Positions 8,414 to 16,943 of a stretch of 43,444 bases of DNA are shown in pieces. Numbering within the stretch: the stretch's first letter is position 1; every line of letters begins with the position of its first letter. The notes under the pieces were generated by a model, which saw only the letters and a program-made list of their open reading frames with translations, had not been told where the DNA came from and did no database searches. The translations under genes and the position numbers were made by a program. The DNA is taken from assembly GCF_000963695.1 (NCBI RefSeq), contig NZ_LAJX01000119.1:1-43444 (forward strand). Reading direction: 5' to 3'. Origin of the DNA: Methylocucumis oryzae. Its GTDB lineage: Bacteria; Pseudomonadota; Gammaproteobacteria; Methylococcales; Methylomonadaceae.

Positions 8414-8782
8414 CTATTGAGTATAAAGTGAGAGATAGTGTGCATATGCGCTTGTAACTTTGCCATCTTGGTTGAAATGGAACACCTCTGCGGATGAACC
8501 ACGGACACCATTGTAGTAGAGGGTGATGCTGTTTACTCCGACAAGCGTAGTGACCAACTCGAAATGAAGATTCGGAGCCAATTGAAGGGCTTTAGCCCAA
8601 TAAGAAGCCACGGATTCCTTGCCCTTTAGTGCTCCTGATGGTTCACCAGTCACCTTGATGATTACAGGTGACGACATTTCAAAGTCATCGGTGTAATGCG
8701 ACAGTATGCGATCAAGGTCGTGAGCGTTCCATGACGCTATCCAGTCGGCTGAGAAATGTTCAGCGAACATCTTGTCGATCAT
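8414..8782 (-). CDS. SnoaL-like nuclear-transport-factor-2 family protein
   Basis: The 122-residue product opens with WIASWNAHDLDRILSHYTDDFEMSSP (about residues 15-40), the classic SnoaL-like helix and strand. It continues with GKESVASYWAKALQLAPNLHFEL and VNSITLYYNGVRGSSAEVFHF, and ends SAYAHYL. Length and order are typical. It is the third NTF2-fold gene in the first 9 kb, and is more distant from the other two than they are from each other. Probably a small-molecule binder or isomerase-like protein; function unknown. Confidence 0.85.
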   Translation of the reverse strand: MIDKMFAEHFSADWIASWNAHDLDRILSHYTDDFEMSSPVIIKVTGEPSGALKGKESVASYWAKALQLAPNLHFELVTTLVGVNSITLYYNGVRGSSAEVFHFNQDGKVTSAYAHYLSLYTQ

Positions 8783-9033
8783 GATTACCTCTAACGGTAT
8801 TATGTCCGTTGTTAACTTTCGTGGATTCAGCCTATGTTAATTTGCCCATTAAGCTAGGCTGCAAATACTATCAAAATTGTTTTACTGAGGAGGTTGCCTT
8901 TTGTGTATGCCGGCTGATTAAAAATCTGTAAAACTCGTGAGCAATAAGCCAATAGGCTGATTATTTTTGCTATGTTACAAATTTTTAATGGTTTTTTAGA
9001 CTTTCAAACTATACAGAAATCTGGCTCCCTGAG
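8783..9033. other. intergenic region between SnoaL-like gene and bufferin precursor terminator
   Basis: No credible gene is visible on either strand. The plus strand has a GAGGAGG sequence at about 8886 followed only by a four-codon frame, and a short AGCC/GGCT hairpin with a T run near 8945-8970. The promoter for the SnoaL-like gene is expected here, but no convincing -35/-10 pair was found. Confidence 0.4.
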
Positions 9034-9077
9034 GAAGAAAAGGCGGCGTTCAAAGCAAATAACCGAACACCGCCCTC
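9034..9077 (-). terminator. rho-independent terminator after the bufferin precursor
   Basis: On the minus strand GGCGGTGTTC and GAACGCCGCC form a ten-pair stem with one G-T wobble around a loop of about 16 bases, followed by TTTTCTT. It lies 30 bases past the precursor stop, so the precursor has its own short transcript and is separated from bufBC. Confidence 0.75.
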
Positions 9078-9106
9078 ATTTATCTGCCGCTTTAAAAAGT
9101 TGGAAA

Positions 9107-9370
9107 TTACTCAGCCTTACCGCCTTTATCCGCACATTCTTTTTTTAGAGGTCTGCACAAAACCTTTTGCCTTTGCAGGCGTTTTTTTTGCCCGCACACT
9201 CATTCGTGGCAGTTTTACAATCAGAATGCCCTTTGCAGGCGTTTTATACCGACGCAATGCACTTTCGCTTCTTCTGCACTGCTTTCCTCTGCCATAACAG
9301 GGCTGTTTACAAATAAAGCTGCAACCGCAGTTGCCAATAATAATCCAGAGGTATTTGCTGAAGTTTTCAT
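9107..9370 (-). CDS. bufA2: bufferin-type RiPP precursor (BufA2-like), three frameshifts
   Basis: No intact frame shows this gene. From ATG 9370 the protein begins MKTSANTSGLLLATAVAALF, a signal peptide ending near NSPVMA, then EESSAEEAKVHCVGI. Three runs each have one base too many: four Ts at 9242-9245, four at 9165-9168 and seven at 9140-9146. With these removed, the 86-residue product continues INACKGHSDCKTATNECAG, KKNACKGKGF and ECADKGG. The repeated N-A-C-K-G units and five cysteines (39, 45, 51, 58, 65, plus Cys78) match the BufA2 bufferin pattern. Known role: an exported, cysteine-modified copper-buffering peptide matured by BufB and BufC, encoded 1.2 kb downstream. A terminator follows immediately. 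Confidence 0.82.
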
Positions 9371-9425
9371 GCGTTTTCCTATTTCATTTAAGTGAATGGA
9401 GTGTGTAAGTCCAGGCGATCAAGAC

Positions 9426-9448
9426 CCAGCCAAAATACTTTTTGCTGG
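9426..9448 (-). promoter_or_regulatory. palindrome upstream of the bufferin precursor
   Basis: CCAGC(C)AAAA-TAC-TTTT(T)GCTGG is a 23-base near-perfect inverted repeat 56-78 bases before the precursor ATG. Two GAATTC hexamers two bases apart follow at 9465-9478. Either could be an operator or a leader hairpin. No regulator is identified; this is positional inference only. Confidence 0.35.
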
Positions 9449-9574
9449 TTTATTATCAATACAAGAATTCACGAATTCATCACGAAAAAATCAAATGAAT
9501 GTGACAAACCTTAGCCATTGGCCTACAACCCGCCAAGGTCATGGCGCAGCGTTTTTGAAACTTTACACCATATG

Positions 9575-10144
9575 CTAAGGAGACCTTGCAGGGTCAGCCC
9601 CAGACCAAACAGCTTGTTCAAAAACTTTATCCAACGGCGTTTGCGCAATATGGTTGGTGTAATTTGAGAGTATTTTTAAACCCACGCCGAGAATCACCTC
9701 CAAAACATTTTCCTGCGTATATCCCGCCGTATAAAAGCCTTGTAAATCAACCTCATCAAGCCAGCCTCGGCGTTCAGTCACTGTACCGGCAAATTGCCGT
9801 AAGGCTTCCAGTTTAGCATCGGCGAGCGGCGTGTTGTTGCGTAAGGCGGCAATGACTTCGTCGGGTACACCCGCAGATTTGGCAATCACTGTGTGTGCCG
9901 CCATGCAGTAACGGCAACCGTTCAGGCGGCTGGTGGTCAGCAATATAATTTGTCGTTCAGTTTCGCTTAACTGGGTTTTATCAAAGCAGGCCGCCAAGCT
10001 CCGGTAACCTTCCAGCAAAGCTGGCGACGTTGCCATTCCAGCCAGCAAGTTGGGGATAAAACCAAAGTTGTGTTGGACATTTGATAATAAAGGTTGGCTG
10101 GCTTCGGGGGCAGTAACCAATGTGTGCAGAATAAATGGGTTCAT
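9575..10144 (-). CDS. carboxymuconolactone decarboxylase/AhpD-like protein
   Basis: The 189-residue all-helical protein carries the AhpD-like redox motif NGCRYCMAAHT (Cys77, Cys80, His84). FGFIPNLLAGMATSPALLEGY precedes it and VLEVILGVGLKILSNYTNHI closes the domain. This CxxC-x3-H form is typical of peroxidase-related CMD proteins that reduce peroxides with thiol electrons. GGAGG stands before ATG 10144. It is 12 bases downstream of the DUF1330 gene, and the pair is divergent from a LysR regulator that probably controls it. Confidence 0.87.
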   Translation of the reverse strand: MNPFILHTLVTAPEASQPLLSNVQHNFGFIPNLLAGMATSPALLEGYRSLAACFDKTQLSETERQIILLTTSRLNGCRYCMAAHTVIAKSAGVPDEVIAALRNNTPLADAKLEALRQFAGTVTERRGWLDEVDLQGFYTAGYTQENVLEVILGVGLKILSNYTNHIAQTPLDKVFEQAVWSGADPARSP

Positions 10145-10156
10145 GTATGCCTCCGG

Positions 10157-10435
10157 TTACGCTAACAAACTAAACTGACTCACCATGGCGGCATCCCGCA
10201 ATGGCACTAGAGCTTGGTAAGCCGCCGAACCGTACCAAGCACTGGCTTCGGCTTTACTGGGAAAGGCGATTAAGGCTTGCAAAGTGAAACCACTATCACC
10301 CTGCAAGTTTTCCGCTGGGCCTTTCGCCAACAGCTCACCGTTGTAAGGCGATAAAGTGGCGGGTACGGCGGTGGCATAGTGCTGGAGTTGCTCGGCATCG
10401 GTAGGGGTAAAACTGACAATAATATAAGCAGACAT
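10157..10435 (-). CDS. DUF1330-family protein
   Basis: I choose ATG 10435 (MSAYIIVSFTPTDAEQLQHYA); an upstream in-frame start at 10600 would run into the LysR coding region on the other strand. The 92-residue product is a dimeric alpha-beta barrel of the DUF1330 type: LQALIAFPSKAEASAWYGSAAYQALVPLRDAA is the family's central block. It shares a transcript with the CMD gene and lies 93 bases from the divergent LysR start. Function unknown. Confidence 0.82.
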   Translation of the reverse strand: MSAYIIVSFTPTDAEQLQHYATAVPATLSPYNGELLAKGPAENLQGDSGFTLQALIAFPSKAEASAWYGSAAYQALVPLRDAAMVSQFSLLA

Positions 10436-10528
10436 GGTTTTCTCATTGGGGTTACAAAGGGAAAACCATTGTAGGTTTGACTGATTTACAGCACAATTGC
10501 ATATATTTTCAATCACTGTTAAGTTTTT

Positions 10529-11426
10529 ATGAACAATATTCGCCATTTGAACAAACTGATGGTGTTTGCCGCCGTCGCTCAAAAAGGCTCGTTCACCCAA
10601 GCGGCGCAGCTGTTAGGCATCACCAAATCGGCTGCCAGCCAGCATATCCGGCAGTTGGAATCGGCCATGGGAATCCGAGTGCTTAACCGCAGCACCCGTG
10701 GCGTATCGCTGACCGCTTTGGGCGAAAAACTATTGTTACGCTGCCAGTTGTTGGAAGACCACGTCGAGCAAGTGTTTGCAGAAATCACCAATGCCAGCGG
10801 CGACCCGCAAGGCCGTTTTGCCGTGACCTTTCCGCATAGTTTAGAAATGGGTGTAGTGCTCCCGGCATTGGAACAGCTTTGTAACGAGTATCCCAGACTA
10901 GAGCCTGTACTGATTGCTAGTGACAACACCTTGGATTTAATCGCTAACCAATTGGATGTGGCTTTGCATGTGGGGGCATTGCCCGATAGCGGCTATCGAG
11001 CAATACCCGTCGGCACGATGACCGAAATATTTTTGCGCCACGCCGTTATACTTAAACCGGCACACCACACCGCAAATACTGGAAGATTTACCACACCACC
11101 GATGGATTGCCACGTCTTGGCAAGCAACTAAAGTGCCCCTACGCGTTGCCGGTAATGCCCAAACGACTTACCTAAACTTAACTCCGTTTGCCCGCGTCAG
11201 CAGCTTACCTAGTGCAGTGGCTTTAGCGTTGCGGCATTTAGGTATTGTTTTATTACCTGATGTGATTGCCAAGCCATTACTGAAGACAGGGGAAATGGTA
11301 CATCTATTAGAAGGCACCACCGGACCGCACTGGCCGATTTTTTCGGTACACGCTTATGGCGGTGAAAAGCCAGTCCACATCAACCGCTTTAATCAATTAG
11401 TTTGTCGCTATTTTGCTTCGCTCTAA
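10529..11426 (+). CDS. LysR-family transcriptional regulator, one frameshift
   Basis: From ATG 10529 the N-terminal winged helix-turn-helix is clear: LNKLMVFAAVAQKGSFTQAAQLLGITKSAASQHIRQLE, about residues 7-44, then VLNRSTRGVSLTALG. The effector domain begins near residue 92. The frame breaks in the five-T run 11030-11034; removing one T gives EIFCATPLYLNRHTTPQ and joins to WIATSWQATKVPLRVAGN. Corrected length is about 298 residues, normal for LysR. It is divergent from the DUF1330-CMD pair, the usual layout for a LysR regulator and its target. Confidence 0.85.
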
Positions 11427-11525
11427 TTTTGTTTATCAACCCTAGTAAGTAACTTGATACGCGCGATGTCCAACAATGAATACATCCAAATCTGGCGGGC
11501 ATTACCTCTTTTCGAGGCGTAAAAA

Positions 11526-11650
11526 AGCTATACACTTAAAGATGGGACAGGGCGTTTAGAGCGATAGAAAACCGCTCCTCGGCAACTGCTCCTACGTTGC
11601 ACTACGCCATCCCTGACGTTATGCACTCCCAGTCCCCTGTCCCGCCATAC
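11526..11650 (-). repeat. diverged relative of the dispersed inverted-repeat element
   Basis: The first 37 bases (ACACTTAAAGATGGGACAGG... to TTTAGAGCG) are the reverse complement of the right end of copy B just downstream. The other end has CCCCTGTCCCGCC, pairing with GGGACAGGG at the start. The interior differs from the full copies and lacks the GGCAGCA/TGCTGCC hairpin. It is an inverted, rearranged relative abutting copy B. Confidence 0.7.
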
Positions 11651-11654
11651 GTTG

Positions 11655-11787
11655 GGGTTACCTACTTAAGACGGCAGGTCATTCAGAACGCAGGACGCCG
11701 TAAATACGTCCCTGTAGGCTTGGCGGCAGCATCCCTGCTGCCGACACCTGCGCTCTAAACGCCCTGTCCCATCTTAAGTGCGTAGCC
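11655..11787 (+). repeat. dispersed inverted-repeat element, copy B
   Basis: Ends CTTAAGACGGCAGG (11665-11678) and CCTGTCCCATCTTAAG (11763-11778) are inverted. The core with its two hairpins (GGACG/CGTCC and GGCAGCA/TGCTGCC) differs from copy A at only a few positions. It carries no gene. Confidence 0.85.
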
Positions 11788-11995
11788 TACGTTGGTAACC
11801 GTTTTTTTTCTATCTCTTAAACTTTCCCCTGTTTTTTTGCATTCGTTGCCATGCGTTCAACCGGCAAACGTTGTATAGTTACACGCTTCGCAGCATAAAG
11901 CTTCACGCTGACGACAAAGCAAACCAGCAACCCAGCGGTTTAGCCAAAAAAACTATAAAAAACAATAACTATTATAAAATCGAGGAGGAATATGC

Positions 11996-13063
11996 ATGAT
12001 TCAAGTAGCTGATGAGGAGTATCTTAAAACGGATCGTTCTAAGCTTTTTAATGAACTCACCGAGCAATTAAGACCTTACAATTGCTTTGAAAAACAACCG
12101 ATGTTTTATATGCGCCATTTAGCCGGTTATATCGCTGTACACGTTGCGATGTTGGCATTAATTGCAGTGACGTCTAATCTCTTTTTGAGTCTGGTGTTTT
12201 TATCGATTGACGCCGTTTTTATTTTACGCATTGGTTTTGTCGGCCATGATTTAGCGCACGGTTCCGTCAAAAGCTCACGTTGGTATAGAGATTATTTAGG
12301 CGAGTTTGTTTGGTGCTTTTTTTTAGGCTTAAGTAAAGAATTTTGGGATGCTAAGCACAGCTTACATCATAAATTTACGAATATTGCCTCGGAGTCTAAC
12401 GGCGACCCCGATATTGAAACACCGCCGTTTTGTGCTAGGAAGCTTACAAGCCCAACCTAAATCCTTATTGGCCTTAGCGATTGTCAAATATCAGCATATT
12501 TTGTATTGGCTTTATCTCTCGCTGTTAATCGTTGGCTTAACCATAGAAAGCTTTCACTTCGTCGTCACCGGCAAGTTTAAAGAGCGCGCGTTTTCAGTCA
12601 GAAGCCCAAAATCTTGGGTGTTTATCTTAATTTTAGCGGGTTATTTTCTTAATAATTTCCCACTATTTATGGCTAAGCTTTGTGGATGGCGATTATTTTA
12701 TTAGTTTATAAATATTTGCTGGCAGGTTTTGTCATTGGCTTTGTCTTTGCGTTAAATCATGTTGGCCTTCCCGTCATTTCGGGTGACTTTCCCGTTGATC
12801 GCTTAACGCTGCAAACCTATACCACGCGCAATGTGAATGGCGCTTTTGGCCGTTGGTTTTGGGGGGTGCTAGCTTACCAAACCGAGCATCATTTATGGCC
12901 GGGTATCTCCTGGCATAAACTGCCAATAGCCGCCAAAATTACCCGCGACTTCTGCCAACAACATGGGATTATTTACAACGAAGCCACACCTAGAGAGTGC
13001 TTTATCGATTCCGTTGCAAGCTTAAAACGTTTTAGGCTCCAGCGCCAGTGTTCAAGTCGATAA
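11996..13063 (+). CDS. membrane fatty acid desaturase, two compensating frameshifts
   Basis: ATG 11996 follows GAGGAGG; the ATG four bases earlier ends after six codons. All three di-iron His boxes are visible: GHDLAHGS (near residue 83), HSLHHKF (near 122) and QTEHHLWPG near the C-terminus. Hydrophobic pairs lie between them. One extra T in 12428-12431 and one missing T near 12679-12681 break the middle of the frame. Corrected, it is a continuous protein of about 355 residues (PPFVLGSLQAQ...FMAKLLWMAIILLVYKY). The family inserts double bonds into membrane acyl chains; regiospecificity cannot be assigned. It is convergent with arsC. Confidence 0.87.
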
Positions 13064-13087
13064 ATAGCAAATAGACCGCTAATGACT

Positions 13088-13117
13088 CGGATAACATCCT
13101 CACTCAGATGTTATCCG
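13088..13117. terminator. hairpin between convergent desaturase and arsC
   Basis: CGGATAACATC and GATGTTATCCG form an eleven-pair stem with an eight-base loop, halfway between two convergent stops. No long T run follows on either strand, so it is a likely bidirectional but imperfect terminator. Confidence 0.6.
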
Positions 13118-13124
13118 TTAACCA

Positions 13125-13625
13125 TCAAACTATTACACAACCTTTTAACTCAGCCTGCGTCCCTATCTGATTAAGCTGTTCTACTAAGTCTTCGCGGCTG
13201 TAAGTCTCAAAAGGCAAGGCCAGCAACATATCAACTCGCTCGGCTAAGGCGTCGTAAGTAGCCTGAAAAGCCTCAGTAATCACTGTCTCTGTGCCGGTTA
13301 CTTTAGCAGGGTCTGGTAAACCCCAGTGTGCTTTAACACTGTCGTTTAAAAAAACAGGACAAGTCTCACCTGCCGCGTTATCACACACGGTAATCACCCA
13401 ATCAATAGCTTTATCAGAAAAATCATCCCAAGATTGACTAAGAAAACCGCTAGTCGTCAAGCCATTACGCGCCAAAGTCGCTAAGGCATTAGGATTGACT
13501 GTGCCTGTAGGATGGCTACCGGCCGAATACGCTGTTAAACGACCCGCCGCTTTAGCATTTAATAATGCTTCGGCCAAAATACTGCGACAAGAATTGCCTG
13601 TGCATAATATCAAAACGTTGTACAT
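13125..13625 (-). CDS. arsC: arsenate reductase, low-molecular-weight phosphatase type
   Basis: The 166-residue protein begins MYNVLILCTGNSCRSILAEA, whose CX5R loop (Cys8 to Arg14) is the anion-binding active site of LMW-phosphatase-type arsenate reductases. Cys81 (WVITVCDNA) and Cys89 (GETCPVF) provide the thiol relay, and Asp105 in GLPDPAK is the general acid. It reduces arsenate to arsenite using thioredoxin-type electrons. No arsenite pump or ArsR is adjacent, so it stands alone here. Confidence 0.92.
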   Translation of the reverse strand: MYNVLILCTGNSCRSILAEALLNAKAAGRLTAYSAGSHPTGTVNPNALATLARNGLTTSGFLSQSWDDFSDKAIDWVITVCDNAAGETCPVFLNDSVKAHWGLPDPAKVTGTETVITEAFQATYDALAERVDMLLALPFETYSREDLVEQLNQIGTQAELKGCVIV

Positions 13626-13695
13626 AGTGAATTTTTAAAATGTTAGAGGAGTTTTAATAATGACATGCCGTTATTAACAATTTGTTACCACGAAT

Positions 13696-14154
13696 CTAAC
13701 GCCTAGCCTTAAAAAACTGTTTCAACAGCTCAGAACACGGCTCTGCGAGCACGCCTTTTTGCCATTCGATTTTATGATTTAAAAAATCCGCTTCACATAA
13801 GCTTAACGCATGACACACCGCGCCGCGTTTAGGATCATCAGCACCAAACACTAAACGCTTAATGCGTGCCTGTGATAAAGCGCCTATGCACATAACACAG
13901 GGCTCTAACGTGACATACAATGTAGTATCAAGTAGCCGATAATTACCCAGTGCTAAACCGGCTGCGCGTATGGCAATGATTTCAGCATGAGCAGTTGGGT
14001 CATGATCTTGAATCACTCGATTCCAACCTTCCGCTAAACAGTCATTGTTTTTAACTAACACCGCACCGACGGGCACTTCACCTTGCTGTTCGGCACGTTG
14101 CGCTAAGCGTAACGCATAGCGCATCCAAGCAACGTCTTGTTCCGTTATTCCCAT
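13696..14154 (-). CDS. tadA: tRNA adenosine(34) deaminase TadA
   Basis: This 152-residue zinc deaminase converts A34 to inosine in tRNA-Arg(ACG). The zinc site is explicit: HAEIIAI with His56 and catalytic Glu58, and PCVMC with Cys86 and Cys89. [10 protein letters not shown] near residue 26 is characteristic. The start ATG overlaps the last ten bases of guaA in another frame, so the two are transcribed and probably translationally coupled. Essential in most bacteria. Confidence 0.94.
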   Translation of the reverse strand: MGITEQDVAWMRYALRLAQRAEQQGEVPVGAVLVKNNDCLAEGWNRVIQDHDPTAHAEIIAIRAAGLALGNYRLLDTTLYVTLEPCVMCIGALSQARIKRLVFGADDPKRGAVCHALSLCEADFLNHKIEWQKGVLAEPCSELLKQFFKARR

Positions 14155-15731
14155 TCAATCGTAGCCGGTGGTTTGCCGGAAATGTCGTAAACAAACGCGC
14201 GAAATACCGTTGACTTCGTTGATAATTCGTCTTGATACTAATTCTAAAAAAGTCATACGGCAAATGCGCCCAGCGGGCTGTCATAAAATCAATCGTTTCA
14301 ACCGCACGTAAGGCCACAACATAGTCATAACGCCGACCATCGCCCATGACGCCAACAGAGCGCACCGGTAAAAAGACAGCAAACGCTTGGCTAACCTGTT
14401 CGTATAATCGGTGGTTATAAAGTTCTTCTATGAAAATCGCATCCGCTTGGCGCAATAAATCAGCATAGGATTTTTTTACTTCACCTAAGATACGAACGCC
14501 CAAACCTGGGCCTGGGAAAGGATGGCGGTAAATCATTTCAGACGCCAGCCCTAACTCTAAGCCTAGCTTACGCACTTCATCTTTAAATAATTCACGCAAC
14601 GGCTCTAACAATTTTAAATGCATCTTTTCAGGTAGACCGCCAACATTGTGATGGGATTTGATTAAATGCGCTTTGCCGCTTTTAGCACCGGCCGATTCAA
14701 TCACATCAGGATAAATCGTGCCTTGTGCCAACCATTTAGCATTATGTAATTGCTCGGCTTGTTCAGAAAAAATATCGACGAATAAAACGCCCGATAATTT
14801 TGCGTTTTTGCTCAGGGTCAGTAATACCGGCCAGTTGCTCTAAATAACGCTGCTCAGCATTAACACGAATCACATTCACGCCTAAATGCTCAGCGAAAAT
14901 GGCCATGACTTGATCGCCTTCATGCAGTCTTAACAAGCCGGTATCGACAAATACGCAGGTAAGCTGCGTACCAATGGCTTTATGTAACAACGCCGCAACT
15001 ACTGAAGAATCAACCCCGCCCGATAAACCTAAAATCACTTGCTCACTACCGACTTGCTCAGTAATTGAACGAATACTATCGGCGATGATATTGTCTGAAG
15101 TCCACAATGTCGCACAGTCACAAATATCAACAACAAAACGGCTAAGAATGCGTAAGCCCTGCTTGGTATGGGTTACTTCTGGATGAAATTGCAGCGCATA
15201 AAAGCCTTTTTCTTCATCAGCAATGCCCGCAATAGGCGCACCTTCTGAACTCGCGATAAGCTTAAAGCCTTCAGGCATCGTCACCACTCTATCACCATGA
15301 CTCATCCACACATCTAATAAGCCATACCCTTCTGGTGACAAATGGTCCTCTATGCCTTGTAATAACGGGGAATGCCCACGTGCGCGAATTTGCGCATAAC
15401 CAAATTCACGGTGGTCAGAGCTTTCAACTTTGCCGCCGAGTTGCTCTGCCATGGTCTGCATACCGTAGCAAATGCCTAATACGGGTACGCCTAGAGTAAA
15501 CACAGATGCAGGCGCTCTAGGCGTATCATGAGCAGTCACCGTATTAGGGCCGCCCGATAAAATAATACCTTTAGGCGCAAACGCGCTAATCTCATCGTCA
15601 CTCGCTTCACACGAGTAGATTTCGCAATAAACGCCGATTTCACGAATACGTCTAGCGATTAACTGAGTATATTGTGAGCCAAAATCTAAAATGAGAATTT
15701 TATCGTGATGGATATTAGTCGAATGTTTCAC
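14145..15731 (-). CDS. guaA: GMP synthase (glutamine-hydrolysing), three frameshifts
   Basis: GuaA makes GMP from XMP, ATP and glutamine. The amidotransferase domain shows [10 protein letters not shown] (Cys88 nucleophile) and FHPEVTH (His183, Glu185). The ATP-pyrophosphatase P-loop [10 protein letters not shown] is at about residues 234-243. The C-terminal dimerisation domain contains [28 protein letters not shown] and the end [10 protein letters not shown]. One surplus base is present in each of three runs, 14784-14787, 14246-14251 and 14193-14195. Removing them gives about 527 residues, the normal length. A housekeeping gene broken three times in the same manner argues for base-calling errors. 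It is divergent from the Nudix gene. Confidence 0.93.
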
Positions 15732-15837
15732 AGGGACTTAAGAAAAAGAATAAAGAAAGCTATTGTAACAAACTTAGCTAAACAACCCGACCTTATGCTA
15801 TAACTAAAAAACCTAACACGACCACTTCGAGTTTTAT

Positions 15838-16272
15838 ATGCCAAAACCAGTCACGCCATTATTAGCCGCCGATTGTATTATTGAATTAATTGATTTGCCG
15901 GAACGCCCATTTGTCTTGATTGAGCGTAAATATCCACCGCTAGGCTGGGCCATCCCAGGTGGATTTGTTGATGTAGGCGAAACGCTTGAACACGCAGCCA
16001 TACGCGAAGCTAAAGAAGAAACTTGCTTAGACGTTAGTTTAATAACGCTATTAGGGCTTTATTCCAACCCAGCCCGCGACCCTAGAAATCATACCGTCAC
16101 CGCCGTTTATGTTGCTGAAGCGCATGGTCAACCTAAGGCCGCAGATGATGCAAAAAATGTAGCGTTATTTACATTTAAAACCTTACCTGAGTTACTCGCA
16201 TTTGACCATGCTTTAGTAATAGCGGATTATCAAGCTTATCGGAATAGCGGCCAAGTCGCACCTTTACGTTAA
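15838..16272 (+). CDS. Nudix hydrolase, ADP-ribose pyrophosphatase-like
   Basis: The 144-residue protein contains a full Nudix box at residues 41-63, beginning [14 protein letters not shown] and continuing REAKEET, with the metal-binding Glu residues in place. [10 protein letters not shown] precedes it and [22 protein letters not shown] follows, as in small ADP-sugar pyrophosphatases. It probably hydrolyses a nucleoside-diphosphate-linked compound; substrate not certain. It is divergent from guaA across 106 bases. Confidence 0.9.
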   Translation: MPKPVTPLLAADCIIELIDLPERPFVLIERKYPPLGWAIPGGFVDVGETLEHAAIREAKEETCLDVSLITLLGLYSNPARDPRNHTVTAVYVAEAHGQPKAADDAKNVALFTFKTLPELLAFDHALVIADYQAYRNSGQVAPLR

Positions 16273-16280
16273 TCAGGTGT

Positions 16281-16935
16281 TTACTGGCAACCATACGCTT
16301 GATACATACGCCACGCGGCAAACCCGGATAATAACAAAAAAATTACCGCACTCAGCTTATGCAACAACACTAACGGTAGTTTTTGCAATAAAGTACGTCC
16401 AGTTATAACACCTACGGCTGTTGTTGTGGCTAACGCAGCGGTTGCACCTAACCAAACGGCAACCGCTGATGTACCACTGCTTAATGCCACTACGGCTAGC
16501 TGTGTTTTATCACCAAATTCAGCCATCGTAATTAATAAAAACGCTGTCGCAAACACACTGACGCCACTTTTTTTCTACAACCTCTTCGTCATCATCGTCC
16601 TCTTCGGTAAACCACGCTTGCACGCCAAACACGGCAAACAACAGCGAAACAACGAAGGCCACGACATAGTCAGGTAACCATGAAGCAATAACACTACCAA
16701 AAATTACCGCTAACGCATTCAGTAATGCATAAGCGGCTAGCGCCCCCCAAAACACAGGCATCCCTTTATGCCTAGCCGCTAAACTCATACACACTAATTG
16801 GCTTTTGTCGCCCATTTCAGCCGCAACAATTAACGCGTAACTGGTAAACGTCGCCAATGAAAAAGCCGGTGCCGTTAAAGTGCTAACCGTTTGTTGCCAT
16901 AACTCAACAAGATGCCAATTGGCAAAAAGCTCCAT
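16281..16935 (-). CDS. TMEM165/GDT1-family manganese exporter, one frameshift
   Basis: Two repeated three-helix halves each carry the family motif: EMGDKSQL near residue 40 and EFGDKTQL in the second half. An acidic loop (EEDDDDEEVVEK) joins them. The frame breaks in the seven-T run 16568-16574; one base fewer restores VEKSGVSVFATAFLLI and a 217-residue protein. Family members export Mn2+ (MneA in Vibrio) or exchange cations. It lies just downstream of the ZIP gene on the same strand (8 bases), so import and export of divalent metals may be co-regulated. Confidence 0.87.
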
Positions 16936-16943
16936 ACTTAATC

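Larger units (their letters stand above)
11427..11995. other. gene-free, repeat-rich intergenic region
   Basis: There is no plausible gene in these 569 bases. The left half holds two palindromic elements back to back (see 11526-11650 and 11655-11787). The right part is AT-rich leader sequence for the desaturase, with GAGGAGG at 11983-11988 as its ribosome site. Confidence 0.6.

Noticed and set aside
9100-9297. Plus-strand frame with repeated F-A-F-A-G-V and M-P-F-A-G-V segments
   Set aside because: The repetition is the complement of the NACKG-coding repeats of the bufferin precursor on the minus strand.
14145-15731. Programmed frameshifting in guaA
   Set aside because: Three separate simple run-length shifts without a slippery heptamer and pseudoknot; the same pattern recurs in many unrelated genes.
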